Source: Balneola sp.
GTDB lineage: Bacteria > Bacteroidota > Rhodothermia > Balneolales > Balneolaceae
DNA length: 64,000 nt
Assembly: GCA_017640785.1 (NCBI GenBank)
Contig: JAEPPZ010000007.1
Span: 1-64,000 of the forward strand
Direction: 5' to 3'
Shown here: one piece after another, positions 26,808 through 35,097 of the stretch
Layout of the letters: the number at the start of each line of letters is the position of its first letter
Position numbering within the stretch: the first letter of the stretch is position 1
The notes under the pieces: generated by a model
The model's input: only the letters and a program-made list of their open reading frames with translations
Database searches by the model: none
Told to the model about the DNA's origin: nothing
Made by a program: the position numbers and the translations under genes

Positions 26808-27899
26808 GTGAAACCATTTATTCCACACGACTTACCCATTAAAAATCTGGATTGGCAAAAATTCCAACGGATTTTAGGCCCTGCGAACAGAGCTATTGCC
26901 AGATATGATGGTTTATTACAATCCATTCCAAATCCTGCTGTTCTATTATCACCATTAACTACACAAGAAGCGGTACTATCATCCAAAATTGAAGGCACTC
27001 AAGCTACTTTAGAAGAAGTATTAAAGTTTGAAGCAGATCCAAACAGAGAAACAGAACATTATCAGGATATTCGGGAAATAATAAACTACAGAAAGGCAAT
27101 GGCGTTTGCAGTAGCAGAGCTTGAAGAGCGCCCAATGAGCCTGAACTTATTGAAAAGAATGCATTCAATATTGTTGGATAGTGTGCGTGGTGAAAACAAA
27201 TCCAGAGGTGCATTCAGGAACATACAAAACTGGATAGGAAAGCCGGGTACAGCCATAGAAGAAGCGCGATATGTGCCACCGTCACCATTAAAATTAATGG
27301 AAAACCTTGACGCGTATGAAAAATACCTGCATGCTGAAGATGATGATGCCTTAGTACAAGTGGCAATAATACATGCACAGTTTGAGATCATACATCCTTT
27401 TTTAGATGGAAACGGAAGAATTGGAAGAATTTTAGTGCCACTATACCTTCATTCTAAAAATATTCTTCACCAGCCAATGTTTTATATAAGTGCTTATCTG
27501 GAAAAGCACAGAGATGAATACTATGATCACTTAAAAGCTATTAGTGATGATGGTAACTGGGAAGAATGGATACAGTTCTTTTTAAAAGCCATTGATACAC
27601 AAGCCAGGGCAAATACAGAAGAAGCACGAAGTATTCTTAACCTTTATGAACAAATGAAGCAAAAGGTTGTTGAAAGCACACATTCTCAGTATGCACTTCA
27701 GTCATTAGATGGTATTTTTACTGCACCTATTTTTTCATCTTCGGAATTCAAGAGATTTACAGGAATACCTAAAGCAAGCAGTGCACGGATTTTAAGCACT
27801 TTAAGAGATGAAGGGATCATCTCTATTTTAGAAGAAGCCAGCGGGCGTAAACCGGCAGTATATATATTCAGGGAGCTTATTGATATTGTAAATCAGTAG
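26808..27899 (+). CDS. Fic family protein 2
   Basis: A 363-aa Fic protein with a Fic_N domain. The inhibitory motif SSKIEG lies near residue 62 and the complete active site HPFLDGNGRIGR near residue 198, so the enzyme should be catalytically able and class II self-inhibited. A C-terminal winged helix (IPKASSARILSTLRDEGIISI) suggests DNA binding. It is only distantly related to Fic 1, so the two were acquired separately and are not a duplication. It is framed by two remnants of M24 3' ends, and it has its own pair of upstream repeats. Confidence 0.94.
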   Translation: MKPFIPHDLPIKNLDWQKFQRILGPANRAIARYDGLLQSIPNPAVLLSPLTTQEAVLSSKIEGTQATLEEVLKFEADPNRETEHYQDIREIINYRKAMAFAVAELEERPMSLNLLKRMHSILLDSVRGENKSRGAFRNIQNWIGKPGTAIEEARYVPPSPLKLMENLDAYEKYLHAEDDDALVQVAIIHAQFEIIHPFLDGNGRIGRILVPLYLHSKNILHQPMFYISAYLEKHRDEYYDHLKAISDDGNWEEWIQFFLKAIDTQARANTEEARSILNLYEQMKQKVVESTHSQYALQSLDGIFTAPIFSSSEFKRFTGIPKASSARILSTLRDEGIISILEEASGRKPAVYIFRELIDIVNQ

Positions 27900-27926
27900 A
27901 ACCCCGGGTTGATTAACTTAAGCAAT

Positions 27927-28025
27927 GCTAAAACGATCAGCGTGGAAGAAATGGTGGTAATTACCGAAAACGGCGCGGAGTATTTGATCGCCCCGCAGGA
28001 GGAGCTGGTTTTGGTTGGAAACTAG
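27927..28025 (+). pseudogene. Remnant of an M24 peptidase 3' end, copy 3
   Basis: The frame AKTISVEEMVVITENGAEYL, then IAPQEELVLVGN and a TAG, corresponds to the last ~33 codons of the intact M24 gene. Its first 28 bases are identical to the intact gene (25111-25138), then substitutions appear that mostly keep the protein sequence. It stands directly after Fic 2 and before the ParB-like gene. Confidence 0.88.
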
Positions 28026-28105
28026 GATCAGAACTAACTGAAAACAGTTTATAAGTTAAGTAGGGTATTTATTAAATTATTAACAATGATATAAATGTAT
28101 ATATA

Positions 28106-29200
28106 ATGAGTCCTGAAGAAGATAAAAGCATAGTTAGACTAGATCTAGATAAATTAAGATTTGATCCTGAGAATCCTCGGTTACCATATAATAATCATTC
28201 TGACTCTGAAGAAGAAATTCTGACTTGGATGCTTGATAATGGTTCAATTTTGGAGCTTATGGGATCTATTATTGAAAATGGCTTTTTCCCTGGTGAACCT
28301 CTTTTAGTATATCAACCAGAAGGAAAAAATTTTTATGAAGTAATTGAAGGCAATAGGCGCTTAGCAGCTTTAAAACTACTAAATGATCCAGCTTCTGCAC
28401 CAATTAAGAAGAATTCTATATTAGCTATACATCGTGAAAAACATAATTCAGTTGATCAAGTACCAGTAATTATTTTTACGAAACGTGATCATGTACTTGA
28501 CTATTTAGGATATAGACATATTACTGGAATAAAGGAATGGGATCCCCTACAAAAGGCGGGATATCTTGATCAGTTATTTAAAAAAGAAAGTGATGATCTT
28601 ACAACAGATGAAAAGTATTACATACTTGCAAAAAAAATTGGAAGTACTCGTGAATATGTAGGTCGATTACTTACTGGGCTAAGCATAATAAATAAATTAA
28701 GCGAAGAAGATTTTTATGAAACGGGTATATCCGATGAATCTGATATTAGTTTCTCAATACTTACTACAGCGTTATCCAATCCGGCATATGTAAGGTTTTT
28801 AAATATTTCAAGTAAAACTGACAGAACTTTAAAGGATCTCGACGAGAACAATTTAGAAGAATTGATCTCTTGGATGTTTAAAAAAGGACCGGATGGAAAA
28901 ACAAGACTTAAGGAATCAAGAAATTTGTCAAAACTAGGTAAAGTACTTGACAACGATGAAGCATTGGAATCATTTAGGGAGGGCGCAACAATAGAAGAAG
29001 CAATTCTAATGACTGATGAGCCCGACAATATATTTTTGAGCTCTTTAATGAGTACAAAAAACGAACTAATTCATGCAAAATCTTATACTCATTTACTGAA
29101 TAATCCTGATTACGGACATATCATTGAGCTAATTAAATCAATAAAAAATTTAATCAATGAGTTAGAATCTATCATTAAAGGCAAAGAATCAGGGGAATAA
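28106..29200 (+). CDS. ParB/Srx-fold N-terminal domain protein
   Basis: A 364-aa protein with an N-terminal ParB/sulfiredoxin-like domain (about residues 10-130): LDLDKLRFDPENPR opens it, LMGSIIENGFFPGEPLLVY follows, and EGNRRLAALKLL (81-92) is the nucleotide-binding ParB motif II variant. The region after residue 150 is helical (EYVGRLLTGLSIINKL, like a helix-turn-helix) and the C-terminus is a long helix. It lacks the companion ParA and the DNA is very AT-rich, so this is not chromosome segregation. It is followed after 2 bases by a nuclease-like gene and is probably co-transcribed with it. Role unknown; a CTP- or ATP-switched DNA-bound partner of the nuclease is one hypothesis. Confidence 0.85.
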   Translation: MSPEEDKSIVRLDLDKLRFDPENPRLPYNNHSDSEEEILTWMLDNGSILELMGSIIENGFFPGEPLLVYQPEGKNFYEVIEGNRRLAALKLLNDPASAPIKKNSILAIHREKHNSVDQVPVIIFTKRDHVLDYLGYRHITGIKEWDPLQKAGYLDQLFKKESDDLTTDEKYYILAKKIGSTREYVGRLLTGLSIINKLSEEDFYETGISDESDISFSILTTALSNPAYVRFLNISSKTDRTLKDLDENNLEELISWMFKKGPDGKTRLKESRNLSKLGKVLDNDEALESFREGATIEEAILMTDEPDNIFLSSLMSTKNELIHAKSYTHLLNNPDYGHIIELIKSIKNLINELESIIKGKESGE

Positions 29201-29202
29201 TT

Positions 29203-30177
29203 TTGTCAGTGAATATAGATTTTGAACCAGATATAGTTATAGAAGATGATTTTGCGATTGTTGATTTAGTTGAAATACTTTGTTTGACTAATTTAGATAA
29301 CAGTATAACAAGAAGTGATTTTTTAAATAGATATTTAAAATTAAAAGAAAGAAAATCAGTCAGCGAAAAAAATACAAGCGGATCTAAAGAACATTCCGAA
29401 ATCTCTGATAATGATTTTACTTATTCAGAAGATATTTTTAACCAACTTGAGTATAGAATAAGGCTTTACGAAGATTATTACCCGTTCAATTATGACGAGT
29501 CAAATGAAAGACTAACTGTTAAAGAGAGGTCTGTAAAAGGAGACCTGTATATTTTTTTCTTGCTCTGTGTATATCACAACTGTTTCGATGACTCAACGGA
29601 TAGAAAATTAGATGGGAAATTCGAAGAAATTTCTAAGATTGTTTTAGAGAGTTATTTAAGTAAAAATGCTGAGATACATTTATTTGGAAAAAATTCTACA
29701 CATGGTGGAAAGTTTACTCAAATCAATAAACTAAAAGAGAGGATTGTCGCATTAGCAGAGAGTTTAGATGAAGAGCCGATACTTAAAAGAATAGATGGAT
29801 TAAAAGAAACTGATACAGGAGACGGAGGGGTGGATATTGTCGCGTGGCTTCCATTTGAAGATGGAAATTATCCAGTTCCAGTTTTTCTATGCCAATGTAC
29901 AATAGGGAAAGATTGGATACGAGGTAAACATCTTGAATCTTCAGTAATTAATTTTAATTATATTGCTTTTACAGGGATTCCGTATAGTATGTTATGTATA
30001 CCACATTTATTTAGAAATTCAGAAAACAAGTGGTACAGTGATTATAGAATGGGTAGTTTTATATTAATAGATAGACACAGGTCTATGAGCCTGCTAAAAA
30101 ATTTAGACAAAATTAAGGTTGAATATAAGGAATTTGTAGATTTTATAGTTGATTACTCAGAAAAACCAATAGGGTGA
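29203..30177 (+). CDS. Putative PD-(D/E)XK-like nuclease partnered with ParB-like protein
   Basis: A 324-aa protein I cannot assign to a named family. Near the end it has GDGGVDIVAWLPFEDG (206-221) and FLCQCTIGKDW (228-238); a GxDxVD strand followed by Q-C-x(3)-K on the next strand is the layout of Mrr-like PD-(D/E)XK restriction nucleases, with D211, Q231 and K236 as candidate catalytic residues. The first 200 residues are acidic and helical with no motif I know. Start is TTG at 29203 or GTG at 29209, 2 to 8 bases after the ParB-like gene. It is convergent with the methyltransferase (25-base gap). Membership in a defence cassette is inference from motif and neighbours. Confidence 0.75.
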   Translation: MSVNIDFEPDIVIEDDFAIVDLVEILCLTNLDNSITRSDFLNRYLKLKERKSVSEKNTSGSKEHSEISDNDFTYSEDIFNQLEYRIRLYEDYYPFNYDESNERLTVKERSVKGDLYIFFLLCVYHNCFDDSTDRKLDGKFEEISKIVLESYLSKNAEIHLFGKNSTHGGKFTQINKLKERIVALAESLDEEPILKRIDGLKETDTGDGGVDIVAWLPFEDGNYPVPVFLCQCTIGKDWIRGKHLESSVINFNYIAFTGIPYSMLCIPHLFRNSENKWYSDYRMGSFILIDRHRSMSLLKNLDKIKVEYKEFVDFIVDYSEKPIG

Positions 30178-30202
30178 AATTTATAACCTATCTAATCCAT
30201 AA

Positions 30203-31252
30203 TTAATCAGCGAAGGGAGCTAGGTCAGCTTGCTTTTCAGGTATAGAATTACTGCTATCTATTTTTTCTTTTCCTTCAATAATAGATTTGATATGCTTTG
30301 CTAAATAGAATGCAAAATTAACAGGAACAGCGTTCCCAATCATTTTATATCCGGCAGCTACGCTTTGATATTTAAAAATAAAGTCATCCGGAAAAGTCTG
30401 TATTCTAGCACATTCTCTTACTGAAAGCCTTCTATAAAGATGTTCGTGACCTTCAACAAATATTCGTTTGTTTTTTCCTATTTTCTCCATTACGGGTGCT
30501 TGTGGATGAATCGGTGCGTGTCTTCCACCAGCTTGAATAGTAAATGATTGCTCATCCCACTCTCGTACCCGATTTCTAGACATATACATCGAAGAAAATC
30601 CACCTGTCATGTATTCATGATTATGAATAATGCACTCTTGATCATTTGTCTTGTTCTTTTCTTTTGCTGGGAGTGCGGTATCTTTTAAGTCCCAGATCGC
30701 ATCTTTTAGGGTTTTTGTATAATTGAGCTTTTTAGGAAAGCTTGGTAGTAAGTTCAAATTATTACGAAACCCTAAGAAAATCACCCTCTTTCTATCTTGT
30801 GAGACATTGTAGTTTTTAGCATTTAATAATTTGTAATCAGTTACATAACCAGCTCCTTGAAATAATTGGAGTATATTTTCTAGAGCTTCACTATGGCGTT
30901 TATGTAACATTCCAGAAACGTTTTCTGCTAAGAAAAACTTAGGTTGTTTATCCTTTAAAACACGAATAAATTCATGAAATAGTTTTCCTCTATTATCATT
31001 TATCCCTTTTTGAGAACCCGCTTCACTCCAGCTTTGGCAAGGGGGACCACCAATAATTCCATCGCACTCCGGTATTTCACTTGAAGGAACTTTAATAATA
31101 CTTCTAGTATCTAAATCTGTATTCTTGTGATTATAGTGATATGTATCCCAGATCTGTTTGTCATATTCATTTGCCCAAACAACATTGTATCCGGCATTTC
31201 TAAAACCCAAGTCTAATCCACCAGCACCAGAAAACAACGAAACTATATCCAT
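30203..31252 (-). CDS. DNA (cytosine-5)-methyltransferase, M.HaeIII-like
   Basis: A 349-aa m5C methyltransferase with the motifs in canonical order: I ([13 protein letters not shown], 5-17), IV ([12 protein letters not shown] with catalytic Cys72), VI (AENVSG), VIII ([11 protein letters not shown]), IX ([15 protein letters not shown]) and X ([19 protein letters not shown]). The whole sequence, including the target-recognition stretch ([30 protein letters not shown]), is close to M.HaeIII as I remember it, so GGCC is the predicted target. It is divergent from the C protein and endonuclease genes and forms a type II R-M system with them. Confidence 0.95.
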   Translation of the reverse strand: MDIVSLFSGAGGLDLGFRNAGYNVVWANEYDKQIWDTYHYNHKNTDLDTRSIIKVPSSEIPECDGIIGGPPCQSWSEAGSQKGINDNRGKLFHEFIRVLKDKQPKFFLAENVSGMLHKRHSEALENILQLFQGAGYVTDYKLLNAKNYNVSQDRKRVIFLGFRNNLNLLPSFPKKLNYTKTLKDAIWDLKDTALPAKEKNKTNDQECIIHNHEYMTGGFSSMYMSRNRVREWDEQSFTIQAGGRHAPIHPQAPVMEKIGKNKRIFVEGHEHLYRRLSVRECARIQTFPDDFIFKYQSVAAGYKMIGNAVPVNFAFYLAKHIKSIIEGKEKIDSSNSIPEKQADLAPFAD

Positions 31253-31298
31253 AAATTTTTTTTAAAGTTAATGCAAAAAAGAGTTGTATTCAAACCAT

Positions 31299-31335
31299 TA
31301 TGTAGACAGTAGTCCGTTGTACTAAAGTCTACATA
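31299..31335 (+). promoter_or_regulatory. C-box operator of the R-M system
   Basis: A 37-base dyad with perfect 9-base arms TATGTAGAC and GTCTACATA. Inside it are two smaller dyads, GAC-AGTA-GTC (left) and ACT-AA-AGT (right), as in the two-operator C-boxes bound by controller proteins. It ends 1 base before the C protein ATG at 31337, so the C-R transcript may be leaderless. The methyltransferase gene starts 46 bases to its left. Confidence 0.8.
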
Positions 31336-31336
31336 A

Positions 31337-31561
31337 ATGCAACTTAATTTAATGAATGTGAATGAATTTTTTGGAGCTAAAATTAAAGAAGAAAGACTGA
31401 AACGCAGACTTTCTCAAGAGCAACTTGCGCTTAAGGCAAATATAGATAGGACATATATTTCAGATATAGAAAGAGGGGAGAGAAAGGTCTCATTAGGAAT
31501 AGCTTACAAGCTATCTAATGCCCTAGATATTAAGCTCTATAAGTTATTAAGAGATTTATAG
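31337..31561 (+). CDS. Restriction-modification controller (C) protein, XRE family
   Basis: A helix-turn-helix protein of 74 aa (or 69 aa from the ATG at 31352, MNVNEFFG). The XRE fold is clear: FGAKIKEERLKRRLSQEQLA, then NIDRTYISDIERGERKVSLG, which is typical of C proteins that delay endonuclease expression until DNA is methylated. The C-box lies directly in front and the endonuclease gene 59 bases behind on the same strand. The autoregulatory role is inferred from this classical layout. Confidence 0.93.
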   Translation: MQLNLMNVNEFFGAKIKEERLKRRLSQEQLALKANIDRTYISDIERGERKVSLGIAYKLSNALDIKLYKLLRDL

Positions 31562-31620
31562 CTAGTAACCTATCATTGCAAGATGAATCATTTGCTTAAA
31601 AATTTAAAATAAGGAATTTC

Positions 31621-32535
31621 ATGGGGAGTAAATCGGACTCAGCTGGAAAGCTACATCAATACTATACCGCTATTTATTTAAAAGAGAAATCAAATAAAGC
31701 AACAGTAAGCTCTCCACTAGATGACATTGCTCATAGATCGAGTCACTTTAATAAATTTAGTAGCAAACCTGAGGATATAAAACCTCTTAAAAAGATAGGG
31801 TTGTTGTCCGCAGATCTCATCCAAAAAATTGTAGATGATGATATTATACATATTGACGATATAGGAGTTGGTTCTGGGGCAAGCAGCCATGATATTACAG
31901 ATGATCTAGTTATTAAAACAAAGAATAAAGGTGAAATTGGCTTTTCTCTAAAGTGTTCTAAAAATATTGGACAAATATTGTCTAAAAATATGGGAGCTAA
32001 AAGTCTTTTAGAACAATATTTTGGAGCTCCAAATGAACAAATACAGTTCAATACATATTTAGATGCAGCTCATTTAGAGTTTTTAAACAAGGCTCTTTTA
32101 AACCCTCTAGATACCATTCCGACTGCAAAAAAAGCTATCAAAAAGGACGTTAAATCGAACAAAAGAGACAAGGCTAGATTCGCTGATAAAAATTATTTTC
32201 ATATGAATGAGGCAAGAACCAAGTTTTTAGAGGGATTGAGAGACAAACTTTTCACCCTTCTTAATAATTTAAAGAATGCACAGCTAGCGAAGGCATGTAA
32301 CTTGATTCTAGATACTGGGAAGAACCATATACTTGCCGAATATAAAGTTAATGAAGAAAAGGTAGAATATATTTCGATTAACAAAAAAAACGAATCAGAT
32401 ATACAATCAATACATAAAAGAGGCAATGACTCCGTAGTTATTAACTCAGGTGATTATTCTATTGGGTTTCGTTTTAAATTTGAAAGCGGTATTACTAGCT
32501 CCATAAAACTAGTGGGAGATTACAAGAAAAATTAA
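31621..32535 (+). CDS. Type II restriction endonuclease (by context and motif)
   Basis: A 304-aa protein, not assigned by me to a named endonuclease family. DITDDLVIKTKNKGEIGFSL with KCSKN (91-115) fits a PD-(D/E)XK core, where D95 and an S-L-K (109-111) take the usual place of (D/E)XK, as in HaeIII-type enzymes that carry S-x-K. Following SKNMGAKSLLEQYFGAP and a helical DNA-binding middle are unusual. Position behind the C protein and opposite an M.HaeIII-like methyltransferase makes it the cognate endonuclease; predicted cutting at GGCC comes from the methyltransferase. AT-rich, in keeping with transfer. Confidence 0.8.
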   Translation: MGSKSDSAGKLHQYYTAIYLKEKSNKATVSSPLDDIAHRSSHFNKFSSKPEDIKPLKKIGLLSADLIQKIVDDDIIHIDDIGVGSGASSHDITDDLVIKTKNKGEIGFSLKCSKNIGQILSKNMGAKSLLEQYFGAPNEQIQFNTYLDAAHLEFLNKALLNPLDTIPTAKKAIKKDVKSNKRDKARFADKNYFHMNEARTKFLEGLRDKLFTLLNNLKNAQLAKACNLILDTGKNHILAEYKVNEEKVEYISINKKNESDIQSIHKRGNDSVVINSGDYSIGFRFKFESGITSSIKLVGDYKKN

Positions 32536-32584
32536 ATTATAGTGTTCAGTTTAAAAAAGTTATTAGAACACAGTTTATTTGCAA

Positions 32585-33610
32585 TCAACCCACCAAAATC
32601 ACCTTCCCAATATTTCTCCGTTCTTCGATGTAGTGGTGGGCTTCGCCGGCTTCTTCGAGGGAAAAGGTTTTGTCTACATGCGGTCGAACCCAGCCGGTTT
32701 CAACGCCATCCAGAATAGCTTTCATCCATAAAGCTGCTTTATCGGATTCATGCCACAGATGACCTAGATTCACACCGTACACGCCACGGTTTTTATCCAG
32801 CAGAGAAAGCGGTTTAAAGGTGGGCATTTTCAGTACCGTTTTTATGAGTTCGAACTTGGCTCTCAATCCACCGGAGGAATTTATACTGGCTACCGAAATT
32901 CCAAACATTCCCAACCGACCGGTAGAGCGAAGAGCTCTGTAGCTTTTCTTCCATTCGTCGCCGCCTAAAGGGTCGGTGATCAGTTCCACACCACGTTTAT
33001 CGGTGAGCTTCATGAGTTCATCGAACCAATCTTTGTTTCTATAATCGATGGGATGATCCAGTCCTCGTTCTTTCAGGAATTCATGCTTGCGCTCGCTTGC
33101 CGTTCCGTAAGTTGTGGCGCCAATGTGTTTGGCAATATCCAGCTGAGCTAATCCAACGCCACCGCCGGCATTGTGAATGAGTACAGATTCTTCTTTTTGG
33201 AGTCCGCCCATGGCTACCAACAACGCCCAAGCGGTTAAATAGGTAACCGGAATGGAAGCGGCTTCTTCAAAAGAAAGCGAAGCCGGTTTTTCATACACTT
33301 GTTTTTCTTTCAGCACTACTTGTTCTGCCTGACCTTTAAATCGGCATAAACCGATCACTTCTTTGCCGATCCAGCTTTTGTCAATTTCCGAACCAACTTC
33401 TGTAACGATTCCCGCTACTTCATAACCCATCACACACGGCGTTTTTGGTCCGTCGGGGTATTGTCCCTTCCGGGCGAGGATATCTGCGAAATTCAATCCG
33501 GATGCTTTTACCTGAATGAGGAGTTCGTCTTTGTTTGGAGTCAGGTCAGGCACTTCCTGAACCTGAAGGACATCATAACTTCCGGTTTTGGTATAAACGA
33601 GTTGGCGCAT
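32585..33610 (-). CDS. Zinc-type alcohol dehydrogenase-like / quinone oxidoreductase (MDR family)
   Basis: A 341-aa NADPH-dependent oxidoreductase. Seen: GroES-like N-domain (VKASGLNFADILARKGQYP, CVMGYEVAGIVTEVG) and a Rossmann domain with LIHNAGGGVGLAQLDIAKHI. The structural and catalytic zinc ligands of true alcohol dehydrogenases are absent, so it belongs to the quinone oxidoreductase/VAT1-like branch. It marks the return to ordinary chromosomal sequence after the island. The ATG follows an AT-rich leader; no operon partner. Confidence 0.9.
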   Translation of the reverse strand: MRQLVYTKTGSYDVLQVQEVPDLTPNKDELLIQVKASGLNFADILARKGQYPDGPKTPCVMGYEVAGIVTEVGSEIDKSWIGKEVIGLCRFKGQAEQVVLKEKQVYEKPASLSFEEAASIPVTYLTAWALLVAMGGLQKEESVLIHNAGGGVGLAQLDIAKHIGATTYGTASERKHEFLKERGLDHPIDYRNKDWFDELMKLTDKRGVELITDPLGGDEWKKSYRALRSTGRLGMFGISVASINSSGGLRAKFELIKTVLKMPTFKPLSLLDKNRGVYGVNLGHLWHESDKAALWMKAILDGVETGWVRPHVDKTFSLEEAGEAHHYIEERRNIGKVILVG

Positions 33611-33941
33611 GGTTTTTTAAATTGGTTTAATGGAGTGTAGGTAGTTTTAGGGAGAGGGGAAAGTTTAATATCTCCATTTGCGAGGAATCCCGAATACCGG
33701 GATGACGAATCAACCTCCCGATACGATCGATGATTTGGAGATCACTTCGCTCGCATCGGGACTCGTGAATGGGGGGCATTTTATTATAGCCACAAAAGCA
33801 CAGAAACACGAAAGTAAATTAAAGGGGTAAACCACGGAAAGTGAATCACAGAGCGCACAGAGGTTTGGGAATTGGATTAACCAAAGAGGGCACAGAGGAT
33901 TGAGATGAAGAAGCTTAACAATTCTCTGTGTTATATGTTTT
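33611..33941. repeat. Intergenic mosaic of short repeats
   Basis: No gene seen. Contains a hairpin around AATCCCGAATACCGGGATGA (near 33683), and two tandem stretches of the CACAGAG-GCACAGAGG type (about 33834-33905), an extragenic repeat that recurs at 34097, 34279, 35072, 35202, 36515, 36545 and 36908. It opens the repeat-dense zone that runs to 37.3 kb. Confidence 0.6.
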
Positions 33942-34088
33942 GACCTCTTCTGTCTTCTCCTTGGATAAGGAGAAGGACTCGTTGATGTTGTTTTGAATAT
34001 GTTTCTGAATTCCCCTCATTTATGAAGGAGGGGCGAACTGGTCAGGAAGAAGAATGTGAGTAGGAGTCGGGGAGGTTGGTGAGGGGAA
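33942..34088. repeat. Repeat family A, copy 1
   Basis: A ~147-base element starting GACCTCTTCTGTCTTCTCC, with an internal hairpin TTCTCCTTGGATAAGGAGAA, a second hairpin around CCTCATTTATGAAGGAGG, and the tail GTCGGGGAGGTTGGTGAGGG. Two further copies lie at 34341-34490 and 34914-35060 and bracket the DUF559 gene. Confidence 0.88.
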
Positions 34089-34150
34089 AGTTCATTTAAA
34101 ACCACAGAGGGTACGAAGGGTTTTTGGTAGTTCTCGGTGTTGAAAAGAAA

Positions 34151-34257
34151 CCCATTTCTGTCCCTTCCCTTCGTTGAGGGAAGGAACTTTGATATCATTA
34201 TCTGATCTGGTTTAAGCGTCTCCCTCCCTAAAGTTAGGGAGGGAACAAGGGTGGGTC
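34151..34257. repeat. Repeat family B, copy 1
   Basis: A 107-base element with two hairpins (CCCTTCCCTTCGTTGAGGGA and TCCCTCCCTAAAGTTAGGGA) and imperfect ends of the form ACCCAT...GGGTGGGT. It stands between A copies 1 and 2 and is close in sequence to the copies in the two long direct repeats further right. Confidence 0.85.
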
Positions 34258-34340
34258 AGGAAAGGCTGGGAATTGTTTTAACCACTGAGGTTTTTTGGGG
34301 TGAATGTATTTAGTCTCTGTGTTCTTTGTGGTTAGTTCAG

Positions 34341-34490
34341 GACCTCTTCTGTCTTCTCCTTGGATAAGGAGAAGGACTCGTTGTTCAAAATTGTTGAATG
34401 TGATTCTGAATTCCCCTCCTTTATGAAGGAGGGGCGAACTGGTCACGAAGAAGAATGTGAGTAGGAGTCGGGGAGGTTGGTGAGGGGAAG
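34341..34490. repeat. Repeat family A, copy 2 (left flank of DUF559)
   Basis: Nearly the same as copy 1, with the hairpin CCCCTCCTTTATGAAGGAGG intact. It ends 52 bases before the DUF559 start. Confidence 0.88.
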
Positions 34491-34542
34491 GCTAATAATT
34501 TCAGCCACTTTCTTATTTATAAAGATTTGGTTTAATTATTAT

Positions 34543-34908
34543 ATGAATATCAAAAATCCTCGACTAACATTAGATCAAAGAAGAGAGCTTAGGAGAAATC
34601 AGACTAAAGCAGAAGAAATTTTATGGAAAGAAGTTAGAGCTCGAAAACTTTGTGTAAAGTTTAGAAGACAATATGGAATAGGGCCATATATTTTAGACTT
34701 CTATGCACCGAGTATAAAATTAGCCATAGAAGTAGATGGTAGAATTCATTTAAAAAAAGAAGTTCAGATCAAAGATAGAAATAGAGATGCTTTTCTAAAT
34801 AGAAATGAAATTCGTGTTCTAAGGATCGAAAATGAGGAAATAGAAAACGAACTAGATAAGGTTTTATCTAAGATAACAATCGAACTAAAATTACTAGACA
34901 GTAAATAA
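34543..34908 (+). CDS. DUF559 domain endonuclease-like protein
   Basis: A 121-aa Vsr-like PD-(D/E)XK protein. The family pattern is complete: LRRNQTKAEEILWKEVRARKL, FRRQYGIGPYILDFYAPSIK with the catalytic Asp, LAIEVDGRIHLKKEVQIKDR with the E-x-D-G strand, then LNRNEIRVLRIENEEIE. The ATG at 34543 (MNIKNPRLT) begins where the family begins; the 22 codons before it read into the flanking repeat. The gene lies exactly between repeat A copies 2 and 3 (5 bases from stop to copy 3). DUF559 proteins are predicted nucleases with no settled role; a link to spread of the repeat is my inference. Confidence 0.9.
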   Translation: MNIKNPRLTLDQRRELRRNQTKAEEILWKEVRARKLCVKFRRQYGIGPYILDFYAPSIKLAIEVDGRIHLKKEVQIKDRNRDAFLNRNEIRVLRIENEEIENELDKVLSKITIELKLLDSK

Positions 34909-34913
34909 TACAG

Positions 34914-35060
34914 GACCTCATCTGTCTTCTCCTGCACCAGGAGAAGGACTCGTTGTTGTAAATTGTTGAATGTGATTCTGAATTCACCTCCTTATGAAGG
35001 AGGGGTGAGCTGATCAGGAAGGAGAATGTGAGTAGGAGTCGGGGAGGTCGGTGAGGCGAA
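34914..35060. repeat. Repeat family A, copy 3 (right flank of DUF559)
   Basis: Same order of parts as copies 1 and 2, with small changes (the first hairpin is altered to CTCCTGCACCAGGAG). It begins 5 bases after the DUF559 stop, so the gene is bracketed by direct repeats of one family. Confidence 0.88.
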
Positions 35061-35097
35061 AATTTATTTTAAACCACAGAGGGCACAAAGGTTTTTC

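Noticed and set aside
25223-27899. Two Fic genes as one tandem duplication
   Set aside because: They are on opposite strands and have different lengths, N-domains and upstream repeats; only the Fic core is shared.
28106-29200. Chromosomal ParB for the parS sites at 6.6 kb
   Set aside because: No parA partner, divergent motif II (EGNRR), AT-rich island context and no typical ParB C-terminal dimer domain.
34016-34446. Small minus-strand frames in the repeat zone (60-70 codons)
   Set aside because: They are translations of repeat families A and B; the same peptide pieces recur with each repeat copy.
34543-34908. DUF559 protein as the Vsr repair partner of the R-M system
   Set aside because: It is 2 kb away beyond a chromosomal gene and is tied to repeat A copies, and its motifs are DUF559 rather than true Vsr.
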